From the NCBI GenBank assembly GCA_041941305.1, contig JBGTQJ010000074.1, positions 1 through 41,066 on the forward strand: 41,066 bases of DNA, in the 5' to 3' direction. Positions 7,456 through 16,398 of this stretch are shown piece after piece. The translations under genes were made by a program, and so were the position numbers. Position 1 is the first letter of the stretch, and each line of letters opens with the position of its first letter. The notes beneath the pieces are model-generated. The model searched no databases and was not told the DNA's origin. It worked only from the letters and a program-made list of their open reading frames with translations. The DNA is from JANSWP01 sp041941305 (GTDB lineage: Bacteria; Bacteroidota; Bacteroidia; Chitinophagales; Saprospiraceae).

Positions 7456-10400
7456 CTAATTCAACTGGAAGGTTACCGTTATCCCACTATTAATATTGGT
7501 AGTGGGGAATGCATTAGATGTTTTTGGCAAAGTCCTCCTATAATCGAAGAAAAAGCGCAAAGACAATTGATCATTTAGGTAATAGGTGGCAGCAGGCAAA
7601 ATGCTGATGGTGCGGTTACCTCTTGTAGGATCAAAAGTTCCAGGCTCATCATTGGTGCCAAAATTTCTACGATTGGTGATGTCATCCTGAATAGAGAAGT
7701 CAAATGCAATATCCAAGTCTCCAGCTTCACCAGTTCCACCACCTCGACGTCCACCTGGTCGGTTTTGGTTTTGATTCTGATTTTGCTGATTGTTTTGATC
7801 GTCTTTTTTGCTCCGGCGTTTTTTCTTCCCTCTCAAGAACCTGAACTCTACTTCTTTCAATTTATACAACATCCCGATCCGCATATCTTTCCGCTTGGTT
7901 TCCGTCAAACGGTCATCTACAAATGCCATATCCAATGTTCTACCTGTAGAATAATCTGCCGTGAGGGACATACCGCTCTTGAAATCCATTTTAATACCTA
8001 CCAATGGGCTGAATTGCTCTTTGATAGAAACATCAGGAATTCTAAATCGGGAAATATAATCCAGGGTATTTTCATCTTGCTTGGTCGTGAAATCCGGGTC
8101 AAAATCCAGATTGGTTTGAAAGCTATTGACGGTCAAATCAGATTTATAGCTGTGGTTGATGGAGAAACTTTGGAAAATATCTTTAAACAATTCCAATTTG
8201 CTCAGTCCTGCATAGGACAATCTCCAATTGACTCTCGGCAAAGTGGCCAATAATTTATTATCTACATATTCCGTAGAAAGTTCCATGGTATTCGCATCCT
8301 GACCTGTGTAAGCAGCCAGGAAAGCAGGAACCAGGACATCCTGGTGCTTTCTACCATATCCATAACTGTAACCTTCGCCTGCCTGAACTGGATCCTGATG
8401 CACTCCGGTACCCAATCTTTGTGAAATGATTTCCCTATTTTCTTCAAATTTAGCAAACAATCCCTCCAAATCATCATTGAAAAGTGTTTGTAAAGCATAA
8501 TAGGTAATGGTATAGGATCCTCCATCCAAAACATTTCGGTGAGCATAGTCCCTTCCGGGAACCGGATCTTCTTCCAAATTGACTCCAAACACTTCAGAAT
8601 GATGACGTCTCAGCGTACGTTTTGCTTCCAAATCAAGTTTAAAATCCTTGAAGGGTTCAATTTTGATTCTTGCATCGATGGTTTGCTCATAGGATTGTTC
8701 AACGTTTTTATTGAAAACCTTTTCAGGAGTAATCCAATTTCGATTTTTGAACAACCAATCACTATCTGTATAATAATCATCCTGATCGATATTCGGTTGA
8801 ATACCAAAAACGAAATCCCAGCCAGGAGAAGTAAAATTGTCCATTCCAAAGAGCTCGGACTCAGGCATGTAACCAGGAACAATGGTTTCAAAATCTTCCC
8901 TGTAAGTGAGGTTAGCCTTTCGAACCAATAACAATGGTCGAATCAATGCTCGTTCTAATTTACTGGGTTGCCGATCTTTCTTATTCTTCTTGTCGTCATT
9001 GTTTTTATTATTCCCTGGTCTGTTTCTGGTTCCGCCTCGGTTTCCGCGTGAAGGTCTTGGTCGGCTATTGATCTTTTTCAGGTATTTGAACTCATTGTAC
9101 AATTTGCTGAAGTCCAAATCGGCATTCACACTTCGGTTTTGATTGTTGCGAATGATATTCCCCCTTTTTCTGGCAAAGGTCCTTTGACTCGCTGCATCCC
9201 AACCATACCCTGCCTGATAAGACGCGCTGGCGTTTATCCAACCCAAAAACGGGAAAAGCTTAAAGGGTGCAGTGTAATTTACTGTAATGTTCTGGTTATA
9301 TCGCTTGGTTCTGCCTAAATCTCTGATTCCAGCCCAAATGCTATCCTTGCGATAAGAATTGATGTCTTCAATGTAAAGAGGATCTGCCGCATCCAATGCA
9401 TTTCGGCGAAGCATTTGTTTTTCGTCAGGTTCATCAATTAATCCCTCATTATCTGCAAAGAATAGGACTTTCAATCCTTTCATCAGATCCCATTGCATAT
9501 CATAGCTCCTGTTCCAAAGAAATTGCTTATTGTAATAAGTATTGAAAATAGGGTTATCTCCTGAAAAGCGATACTTGGTTTTGTTAAATCTTCTGTCCAA
9601 TTCTGTAGAAACACTAAAGGAGTTGGGCAATGGATTGAAATTGATCCCGGTGATGAACTTCAAATATTTATCCTTTTCAATCAACTCTTTAAAGGGCTCT
9701 ATATATTTTACCTTCCTTGAAAATGTATAATCAATGGCTCCACGGTGTCGGGTCACCTCATCTTTTTCAATAATCGGGTCTCGATAATCCGATTTTTCGT
9801 AGGCATAGGTAAAGCTGAAATTGGAGATGTCCCAGGGCATGGGCTTCTTCTCCGTATTGGTGCGCTCTTTGCGAACATTGGTGAAGCTGACACTCTTGAT
9901 AGAAGTTGCTGTTTGGGCTTGCTTTTTCAATTTCTTTCGTTCTGCGGCAGTCAAATCTTCATCTGCGAGCTTTTCATCCAGCTTAATATCCAAATCATAT
10001 GGATCAAATTCTGGTGTTCGCAGTTCCTCGGAAAGTTGAAAGTAAAATGGGATGCTAATGCCCGTTCTATCTCCTAAAAATTTACCCAATTCCAAATTGG
10101 TTGCAAAATCGTATTGCAAAATATCTTCCCGACTTCTTTCTGCCAATTGTTGATCCAATGCTCCAAAACCAATGGTACTCATTCGTCCATTCACGGTTAC
10201 AGAGCCAAAATCAGCAAGTGTTAAATCCAATTGAGCAGTAGCAGCCGCACCTCCTCTTTCATCCAAACCAAATGCCCTAAGCTCATTTACCCAAACTTCT
10301 ACACTTTTTTCTCTTCCTGTACACAATCCCAAATCATCAGAGGGATTGTGAATACCAATCATGATACCTTTGACTTCTCCCAGGTTGGGATTTCCTTTGA

Positions 10401-13400
10401 TGTAGAATTTGGCATCCGGATTAGAAGGATCCAGGATACCCAAATCAGCGGCACTGGCTCCCGCAAGTGGAAACCGTTCTCCAAGCGGGCCTCCTTCATC
10501 TGGGTCGTTCCTCATTTTTTTCAATGCGGTCAACCAATCCAGATCGATGTCAATATCATTGGCTCGTTTCCAAACTTCTCTCGGGTATTGATCCGCATTA
10601 ACTGGAATGGTTTCATCTCTGGAAAGTACAAGAGGTATACTGTATTCATAATAATTACTTTTGAAATCCCGCCCAATTCGTATGAATAAATTCAAATCTC
10701 CATCCTCCAAATCGTCCCTTGAATCAAGGTTGCAATCTGTTTCTTCAGCATGCACAAACATTTTAAGGCGGTGGTTGAGCCGTAAGTCTAATTTATTGAG
10801 TTTAAATATGGCTTTCCCCTGCCCAGGTTGCAGATTACACACTTTCATCGAAAGCGATTGCTCATTTTGCAAGGCGTTCAGGTTCACACCCAAAGCCTGT
10901 TCTCTAGAAATCCCGGGAGGCAAAATATATGGAAAAGGCGTACGGTTACTATTTTCTTCGATATTGACAGCATCTACATCAAAAGTGGTTGCTTCTGGTT
11001 CGGGACCACCTTCAAAAGGATCGATACATGGGAAGTCCAAATCGCGCGTATACCGACGCCATTGGTTTCTGACCAATTCTAAAGTTGCAAAGCGGAAATG
11101 CACTTTTGATTCAAAATTTTTGAAATACATCCGCATAAACCGGATGGATCGGAAATCACTAATCTCTCCAACCCTCTTGAAGTTAGGATCAACTTCTTCA
11201 ACTCTATCTTGCAGTGGGATTCTAAAGCGATACCACACTCTTGTTCCACCGGCTTCTGTCCTGGTAATACTTTCAGTAATGAAGGGATTGCCCTCTACCT
11301 TGATTTGATTCGTTCCGGGTTCATTTTCTATCGGCACCCGGTACTGAAAATAAGCTTCTTCCTCCTGCAAAGATCGGTCTCTGTCCAGGTCTTCCGTATC
11401 AGGTTGAGTGGTACTTGCAGTAGACAAGACATTACCCGTCTGATTTGGCGTATTGCCTTCTGTTCCGAAAAATCGGCTGTATCGGTCATATACGTCGGCA
11501 TCTGGCAACTGGTTCCAGATATCATCTCTAAAGTGAACGAAATTATCATTTGCGGGATCATCCAAAATACGCTGTCGGAAGTCTGGATTCACACCAGCAG
11601 TCGCATCAATGTAATAGGAAAAATGATCTGCTTCATCTTCATCTGATAAACCATCTAAACCAACATCCTGAGCATCCCTGTTTTCCTGATCAATATCAAA
11701 GGAATTGGTAATCTGTTGAGATAGAGGAACACGCCCCCAACCTGTTCTTGCTACCCTTTTCCCTGTTGTATTTGGACCTGGCAAACCATTTTCAAAGAAA
11801 TTTCTGGAATCCCGCATCACATCCTCTGAAATGTCCCCAAATTCTATGAAAATTTCTCCATCCATTCGTCCATTCGAAGCGTCTGGATTTTGAGTCACTC
11901 CGCCATCTTCCGGATTGTGGTAAGGGCTAAGCATCCAGAATTCCAGAAATTCAATATTCGCAGCTTGAAAATCATTGGTTGTCAATGATTTCATAATTCC
12001 TCCCCAACGGGTGTCAGGATTGATCAATTTCCCGTTATCCGCAATTCCATCTGAATACTGGGTACCACCAGGGGGATCAAAGTTATAAGGTCCTCTTTCG
12101 TCCGGACAATAGCGAACGTCCAGTATTGGAATAAAGGAACGACCAAATTGATCCTGGGGAGTAAAATTCGGAAATACTTCTTCCTGATCAATGGTCATTT
12201 GGTAAGGATCATTGGTATTTCCCTGAGCAGAGGGATCTAGTCGATACCAATTCACCAGTGCTCTGTTTACACCTGCCAATGTAGTATCGATAAGTGCCGA
12301 CTCAGGGAACATTGGATTTTTGTTATTCTCATCATTTCTGGGCACCGAGGCAATAACCCAACCATTTTGAGCACCATTAGGCGTTCGCAAATCAATAGAA
12401 CTCACACTGCCTTCAAAATCATCAATATAGAGCACGCCTCCCTTGTCAACGTTTCCTTCCTGATCACCATTTTCCACAATGGCTCTGGAATGACCTGGCT
12501 TAAGAAAAGCAGTTTCAGCTGAGAAAGCAATATTAGAAGGTGCTTTGGTTTGAATCAATGGAATTCCATCCACAATTTTTGTCAACCACGGCGCCTCCTT
12601 ACTAAAGGTCATATCCAATCCAAAAATTCTATTGTTAATGGGGTCATCCCCAATATTAACCTTTTGCGTAAAGGGTCGTTCAAACAAATGGAGATAAGTA
12701 CCTCCAATGATAAAGTTCTCATTGAATTTGTAATCTGCCCTAAGTCCCAAAACAGTTTTGGTCTGAAACCCAAATAACGCATTGTCTTCAAAGTCAATTT
12801 TGATAGGCGCTCCCGAATTCAACAATGCATCATTGAGGATTCGAACCCTTCCTGTGGTATAATCTACTTCATAATCAGACCCCTCAATCAACCTTCGACC
12901 ACCCGAATAGACATTTACGGATCCTTCCGGAATATTGAAAGCACCTAAAGCAATTTCGGAAGAGACGGTAGATTTATAGGATCCTTCAATTGTAAATGCA
13001 TTTTTTTCAGCCACCTCCCGGGCCAATGTGATGGCCTGGTCATATAATTCAGGAAATGTGAATTCATTGATGTCACCGGGGTTATCAAATTGTTTTGCGA
13101 GTGCTTCCCCAAAGGGTTCCAACACCGGGAACATAATCCGCCCTGTTTGGGACTGAATCGTAATGCCATCTACAAAATCAAACACCCCATCCTGTATCGG
13201 ATCCAGTTGGGTATTGAGTTGGTCTAAATTAAACACCTCAAGGAGTGGTTTACCTGCAATAGCAGTTCTTGGCAAAAACCGCTTTTTCCCTTTTCCAGGA
13301 TCATCATAAAATATGTCCAGTTTGAAATCTTCCCGGTTTGCGCGATAAGCCCCAGTGGAATAGACATTTTTCATCATCAAATCCCAGGCTGGCACATCTG

Positions 13401-14961
13401 TCCTTTGGATATTACTCTTCAACATTTTCACAAAGAGGACATTTTGGGTAACCGTATCTTGGTTTACACTAATTCTTTCCGCCAATTCCCCAACCCGATA
13501 GGTGGAGTCTCCGTAAAAATATTCATATGCAACGCCAACCACCTGGTCCGGTTGAACCGAAATATTTAAAGAAACCATACCCAATTCAGGGTGGTAGGTA
13601 AACTCATTTCCTTGTAATTGTCGAGCAGTAGCCTTCACAAAATCTCTGGACGGCTGGAAACCAAAAGATGGTCCGGTCAAAGTATTCACCACTCTGTCGA
13701 CAAAACGCGTTCTTTTATTGGAGATGAGATCACCATAAATCGAATTCGCGTTATTATCGGGAAGTGGGTCTCCATCAATATCTCTAAATTGTGGAATCGG
13801 GAAAGAATCCAAATTTGGATTATTGAAAACGTTGGGCTCACCCAAATCCGCAATGGCTACAATGTCTCTAAGGTTTTCAGTAGTATATCTGGTATCTGTA
13901 ACCCAAACCTGAAGATTGGCAACTTTAAAAAGGGTGTTCATTTCAGGCAACTCAGTCAGTGTTTCCTCAAAGTGATCCCTATTGTAGTGCGAAAGGAAGA
14001 AATGACGGTTTTCATCGTAATCATCTGCATCTATTTCAAAAGTTTGGAATTGACTTCCACCTTCCAGTGTTATTTCTTCTCTTTCAGATTTTTGTTGGGA
14101 AGCAACTGCTGTTAGCCAGAGTCGACCAAATTGCAATTCTGTTTTTAATCCAAACAAACTCTGGCTTCCCTGAATCAAAGTTCCCTGTATTGGCAAGCTC
14201 ACATTTCCAGCCTCAATCTTCTTGATAATATCGTCTTCACTAAATGCATCCGTGCTGTAATCCAGCTTCATCGTATTATCAAAGTCAAAAGTGGCCTGCG
14301 TATTATAGTTGGTATTCAGTTTTAGTTTTTCTCCAATCTGTCCATCTACATTCATCGAAATGTCCATATCGAAATCAAATCCTCCATTTCGTTGCTGTCT
14401 GAGTGTATATGCCGGATTTTGGGTTTTTGAAAACTCCCATCCAAAAGTCAAATCAATGCTACCCTGAGGTCGAATATCTACGGTAGTACCACCAAATAGC
14501 CTGTCTACCAAACTACTTTTTACATCTACTTTTGCAATTGGGTCAAGCCTGCCACTCAAGCTCCTGTCTCCAGAACTGACCCCACTTAATTCTTGAAAAT
14601 AGGCTTGTTCTTGTTGCGCTGCCTGGTATTCCATGTATTCCTCAAAGGTCATATAGGTGGGTGGACGAAAAAATCCTCCATCTTCTCCAATAGTCTCTGT
14701 GATAATGTATTGTCCGGTCTCTGGATCGTAATCTACATTCTGGTTGATGATACTCGGATCCTGCAAATCGAAAGGGTTGTTGGAAGGATCCGTAATAAAG
14801 TCCCCTTGTCTATCTTCTAATGGTATGGTATCCTGAGTTGCCAGAACATATTTAGAAGTATAAGGATCGTCCAGGTTTTTAGAAAAGCCAAAAGATGGAA
14901 AACTCTGTAGAAATGCTATAAAAAACAATAAAATAGCAATTAGTAAATGTGCTCTACTCAT
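7456..14961 (-). CDS. sprA: SprA, outer-membrane translocon of the type IX secretion system
   Basis: 2501 residues, within the usual range for SprA (Sov in Porphyromonas). SprA is a giant outer-membrane barrel that forms the T9SS protein-conducting channel and, in gliding species, supports motility. The start MSRAHLLIAILLFFIAFLQS gives a Sec signal peptide; the mature part begins with an Asp/Gln-rich stretch, and family-typical blocks include DIRPQGSIDLTFGWEFSKTQ and YIDDFEGSVSSIDLRTPNGA. The C-terminus GITVTFQLN fits a barrel beta-signal. Two basic/Asn-Gln low-complexity insertions stand out, at about 1968-2000 (Arg/Gly/Asn/Lys) and about 2385-2410 (QNQNQNQN, then RPGGRRGGG). sprA lies downstream of ruvA on the same strand with 485 bases between. 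A possible -7 element (15336 to 15329) suggests its own promoter with a long leader. Confidence 0.97.
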   Translation of the reverse strand: MSRAHLLIAILLFFIAFLQSFPSFGFSKNLDDPYTSKYVLATQDTIPLEDRQGDFITDPSNNPFDLQDPSIINQNVDYDPETGQYIITETIGEDGGFFRPPTYMTFEEYMEYQAAQQEQAYFQELSGVSSGDRSLSGRLDPIAKVDVKSSLVDRLFGGTTVDIRPQGSIDLTFGWEFSKTQNPAYTLRQQRNGGFDFDMDISMNVDGQIGEKLKLNTNYNTQATFDFDNTMKLDYSTDAFSEDDIIKKIEAGNVSLPIQGTLIQGSQSLFGLKTELQFGRLWLTAVASQQKSEREEITLEGGSQFQTFEIDADDYDENRHFFLSHYNRDHFEETLTELPEMNTLFKVANLQVWVTDTRYTTENLRDIVAIADLGEPNVFNNPNLDSFPIPQFRDIDGDPLPDNNANSIYGDLISNKRTRFVDRVVNTLTGPSFGFQPSRDFVKATARQLQGNEFTYHPELGMVSLNISVQPDQVVGVAYEYFYGDSTYRVGELAERISVNQDTVTQNVLFVKMLKSNIQRTDVPAWDLMMKNVYSTGAYRANREDFKLDIFYDDPGKGKKRFLPRTAIAGKPLLEVFNLDQLNTQLDPIQDGVFDFVDGITIQSQTGRIMFPVLEPFGEALAKQFDNPGDINEFTFPELYDQAITLAREVAEKNAFTIEGSYKSTVSSEIALGAFNIPEGSVNVYSGGRRLIEGSDYEVDYTTGRVRILNDALLNSGAPIKIDFEDNALFGFQTKTVLGLRADYKFNENFIIGGTYLHLFERPFTQKVNIGDDPINNRIFGLDMTFSKEAPWLTKIVDGIPLIQTKAPSNIAFSAETAFLKPGHSRAIVENGDQEGNVDKGGVLYIDDFEGSVSSIDLRTPNGAQNGWVIASVPRNDENNKNPMFPESALIDTTLAGVNRALVNWYRLDPSAQGNTNDPYQMTIDQEEVFPNFTPQDQFGRSFIPILDVRYCPDERGPYNFDPPGGTQYSDGIADNGKLINPDTRWGGIMKSLTTNDFQAANIEFLEFWMLSPYHNPEDGGVTQNPDASNGRMDGEIFIEFGDISEDVMRDSRNFFENGLPGPNTTGKRVARTGWGRVPLSQQITNSFDIDQENRDAQDVGLDGLSDEDEADHFSYYIDATAGVNPDFRQRILDDPANDNFVHFRDDIWNQLPDADVYDRYSRFFGTEGNTPNQTGNVLSTASTTQPDTEDLDRDRSLQEEEAYFQYRVPIENEPGTNQIKVEGNPFITESITRTEAGGTRVWYRFRIPLQDRVEEVDPNFKRVGEISDFRSIRFMRMYFKNFESKVHFRFATLELVRNQWRRYTRDLDFPCIDPFEGGPEPEATTFDVDAVNIEENSNRTPFPYILPPGISREQALGVNLNALQNEQSLSMKVCNLQPGQGKAIFKLNKLDLRLNHRLKMFVHAEETDCNLDSRDDLEDGDLNLFIRIGRDFKSNYYEYSIPLVLSRDETIPVNADQYPREVWKRANDIDIDLDWLTALKKMRNDPDEGGPLGERFPLAGASAADLGILDPSNPDAKFYIKGNPNLGEVKGIMIGIHNPSDDLGLCTGREKSVEVWVNELRAFGLDERGGAAATAQLDLTLADFGSVTVNGRMSTIGFGALDQQLAERSREDILQYDFATNLELGKFLGDRTGISIPFYFQLSEELRTPEFDPYDLDIKLDEKLADEDLTAAERKKLKKQAQTATSIKSVSFTNVRKERTNTEKKPMPWDISNFSFTYAYEKSDYRDPIIEKDEVTRHRGAIDYTFSRKVKYIEPFKELIEKDKYLKFITGINFNPLPNSFSVSTELDRRFNKTKYRFSGDNPIFNTYYNKQFLWNRSYDMQWDLMKGLKVLFFADNEGLIDEPDEKQMLRRNALDAADPLYIEDINSYRKDSIWAGIRDLGRTKRYNQNITVNYTAPFKLFPFLGWINASASYQAGYGWDAASQRTFARKRGNIIRNNQNRSVNADLDFSKLYNEFKYLKKINSRPRPSRGNRGGTRNRPGNNKNNDDKKNKKDRQPSKLERALIRPLLLVRKANLTYREDFETIVPGYMPESELFGMDNFTSPGWDFVFGIQPNIDQDDYYTDSDWLFKNRNWITPEKVFNKNVEQSYEQTIDARIKIEPFKDFKLDLEAKRTLRRHHSEVFGVNLEEDPVPGRDYAHRNVLDGGSYTITYYALQTLFNDDLEGLFAKFEENREIISQRLGTGVHQDPVQAGEGYSYGYGRKHQDVLVPAFLAAYTGQDANTMELSTEYVDNKLLATLPRVNWRLSYAGLSKLELFKDIFQSFSINHSYKSDLTVNSFQTNLDFDPDFTTKQDENTLDYISRFRIPDVSIKEQFSPLVGIKMDFKSGMSLTADYSTGRTLDMAFVDDRLTETKRKDMRIGMLYKLKEVEFRFLRGKKKRRSKKDDQNNQQNQNQNQNRPGGRRGGGTGEAGDLDIAFDFSIQDDITNRRNFGTNDEPGTFDPTRGNRTISILPAATYYLNDQLSLRFFFDYRRTLPKTSNAFPTTNINSGITVTFQLN

Positions 14962-15328
14962 GGTAATTATTTCGAGGGATGCTATGCGTTGGCAGTAGGC
15001 AGTGGACAGGTCGCTTTCGAAGAAGTAGTTAATCTTTCAATAATTTCTTATAAAAGGTTTTAGTCCAATACTGAATGCCTTTTGCAAATTGTGATTTTAG
15101 AATTCCGATTCGTCTTTCACTATAAAGTGATTTGAATTAATCTCATCGAATTTCTATTTCTCAACGCCATTCTGTATCCCAATTTGATTCAAAGCAAATT
15201 TTTAACAGCCTGGATTTTGAAAAAAAGGTTAATAAGAAATGTATCAATCAGAGCAAGGAATTCTGAATAATTGTTTTTTTGCTAGTTGATTGAAATAAAA
15301 AATCGTTCACACCCTTTCGTTCAATATC

Positions 15329-15336
15329 CAAAATTA
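15329..15336 (-). promoter_or_regulatory. candidate -7 element for sprA
   Basis: The minus strand reads TAATTTTG, a match to TAnnTTTG. No TTG at the proper -33 spacing is seen. Use of it would give a leader of about 360 bases for sprA. Weak evidence. Confidence 0.3.
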
Positions 15337-15371
15337 AAGACAAGAAAAAATGGCTACATGCTGTATCTGAA

Positions 15372-15446
15372 TAAGTTTAAGTCTAAGTTTAAGTTTAAGT
15401 CTAACCGTATTGCTTAAACTTAGACTTAAACTTAGACTTAGGCTTA
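15372..15446. repeat. inverted array of AAGTYT hexamers at the end of ruvA
   Basis: The left arm (15372-15404) is a run of tandem hexamers AAGTTT/AAGTCT. The right arm (15414-15446) is its reverse complement with four mismatches over 33 bases, around a nine-base spacer. The right arm abuts the last base of the ruvA stop codon (15447). It may act as a 3' mRNA-end structure, but there is no T-run. Confidence 0.85.
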
Positions 15447-16037
15447 TCAAAGCTCTTTCAAAGCCAATCTCACCATTTCTTCTACACTTTGTACATTCGG
15501 TTGTTCTTTCAATATCTTATTCAGCACCTTTTGTGCCTGAATTTTATTGACTTGTAAAGACAACAAAGCAGATAACGCCTCTTGTCTAATTGTATTGTTT
15601 GCGACAGGGGCTAAAGGTAGTGGAGTGTCGCCTGCATCTTTTAATAATTTATCTTTTAGGTCTAAAATGAGTCGTTTTGCCGTTTTCGGGCCAACACCTT
15701 TTACTTTCTTGAATGCCATGACATCTTCTGAAATAATAGCTGCACGAGCCTCCTCTGGCGTCATTGAACTCAACATAATCTGAGCAGTAGCCGGACCGAT
15801 TCCAGATACTGAAATCAGATGGACAAACAAACTTCGTTCCGCTTCTTCTGCAAACCCGTACAGCGTTTGGCTATCTTCTTTGACATGGAAATAAGTCAAA
15901 ATTTTTACTTGTTCCAATGATTCAATCCTCGTGTAGGTATTCAAACTAATATTCACACGATACCCTATTCCACCTGTTTCCACAAAGATGTATGCTGGAT
16001 TCTTGTACGTGATATTTCCCTTTATGTAAGCTATCAT
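15447..16037 (-). CDS. ruvA: Holliday junction DNA helicase subunit RuvA
   Basis: 196 residues, normal RuvA length. The N-terminal OB domain (MIAYIKGNITYKNPAYIFVE, then GGIGYRVNIS) is followed by the tandem helix-hairpin-helix region (LISVSGIGPATAQIMLSS at about 77-95 and FKKVKGVGPKTAKRLILDL at about 109-127) that contacts junction DNA. A Pro/Ala linker then leads to the small C-terminal domain III (RQEALSALLSLQVNKIQAQK) that binds RuvB. RuvA tetramers hold the four-way junction while RuvB drives branch migration. ruvB is not in this window, as is common in this phylum. sprA follows on the same strand, an order I recall from other Bacteroidota. Confidence 0.97.
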   Translation of the reverse strand: MIAYIKGNITYKNPAYIFVETGGIGYRVNISLNTYTRIESLEQVKILTYFHVKEDSQTLYGFAEEAERSLFVHLISVSGIGPATAQIMLSSMTPEEARAAIISEDVMAFKKVKGVGPKTAKRLILDLKDKLLKDAGDTPLPLAPVANNTIRQEALSALLSLQVNKIQAQKVLNKILKEQPNVQSVEEMVRLALKEL

Positions 16038-16398
16038 TTATGCAATTGGAAGTTTGCTTTTAGTAATAAGAATATGCCTATGAAGCGCATCGGTTAATTA
16101 CTTTTAATCACCTTCAAAAAAAGCGGCTGCGAAGGTACAAAAAGGGTGTGGAATAGAAGGAGGAGGATTTCGGAAAGTTTTGAATTGAACCCAGAAAGAC
16201 AGGCAGAAGAAATGAAAACCCTGAAAAGCACACTAATATTATCTTTTCAGCAAACTATAATCTCCTGATTTCAATTAAATACTTTTAATAATTAAATATA
16301 AAACCGTACTTTTGCGCCCGCTTTTTCCGGAAGGTGATTTTTCGGATTTCAAAAGCATAATTATTAACCATATTTTTTAACTAAAAAGCATTCTTTCA
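16038..16398. other. divergent spacer between ruvA and rpsA
   Basis: No gene seen. The rpsA promoter element lies at 16307-16314. The rest is AT-rich with no recognised RNA family. The purine-rich stretch 16150-16220 shows no frame of note. Confidence 0.5.
16307..16314 (+). promoter_or_regulatory. promoter -7 element for rpsA
   Basis: TACTTTTG fits the Bacteroidota -7 consensus TAnnTTTG and is followed by GCGCCCGC. No exact TTG lies at the -33 position. It predicts a leader of about 80 bases before the S1 start. Confidence 0.6.

Larger units (their letters stand above)
14962..15446. other. ruvA-sprA spacer
   Basis: No gene seen. It contains the inverted hexamer array directly after the ruvA stop codon (15372-15446), a weak minus-strand promoter element (15329-15336), and about 370 bases of AT-rich leader before sprA with no recognised riboswitch. 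Confidence 0.6.

Noticed and set aside
7765..8253. 162-codon plus-strand frame inside sprA
   Set aside because: Shadow of the sprA reading frame on the opposite strand; no start signal and no domain pattern.
15372..15446. Rho-independent terminator of ruvA
   Set aside because: The stem is AU-rich with no T-run after it; kept as a repeat instead.
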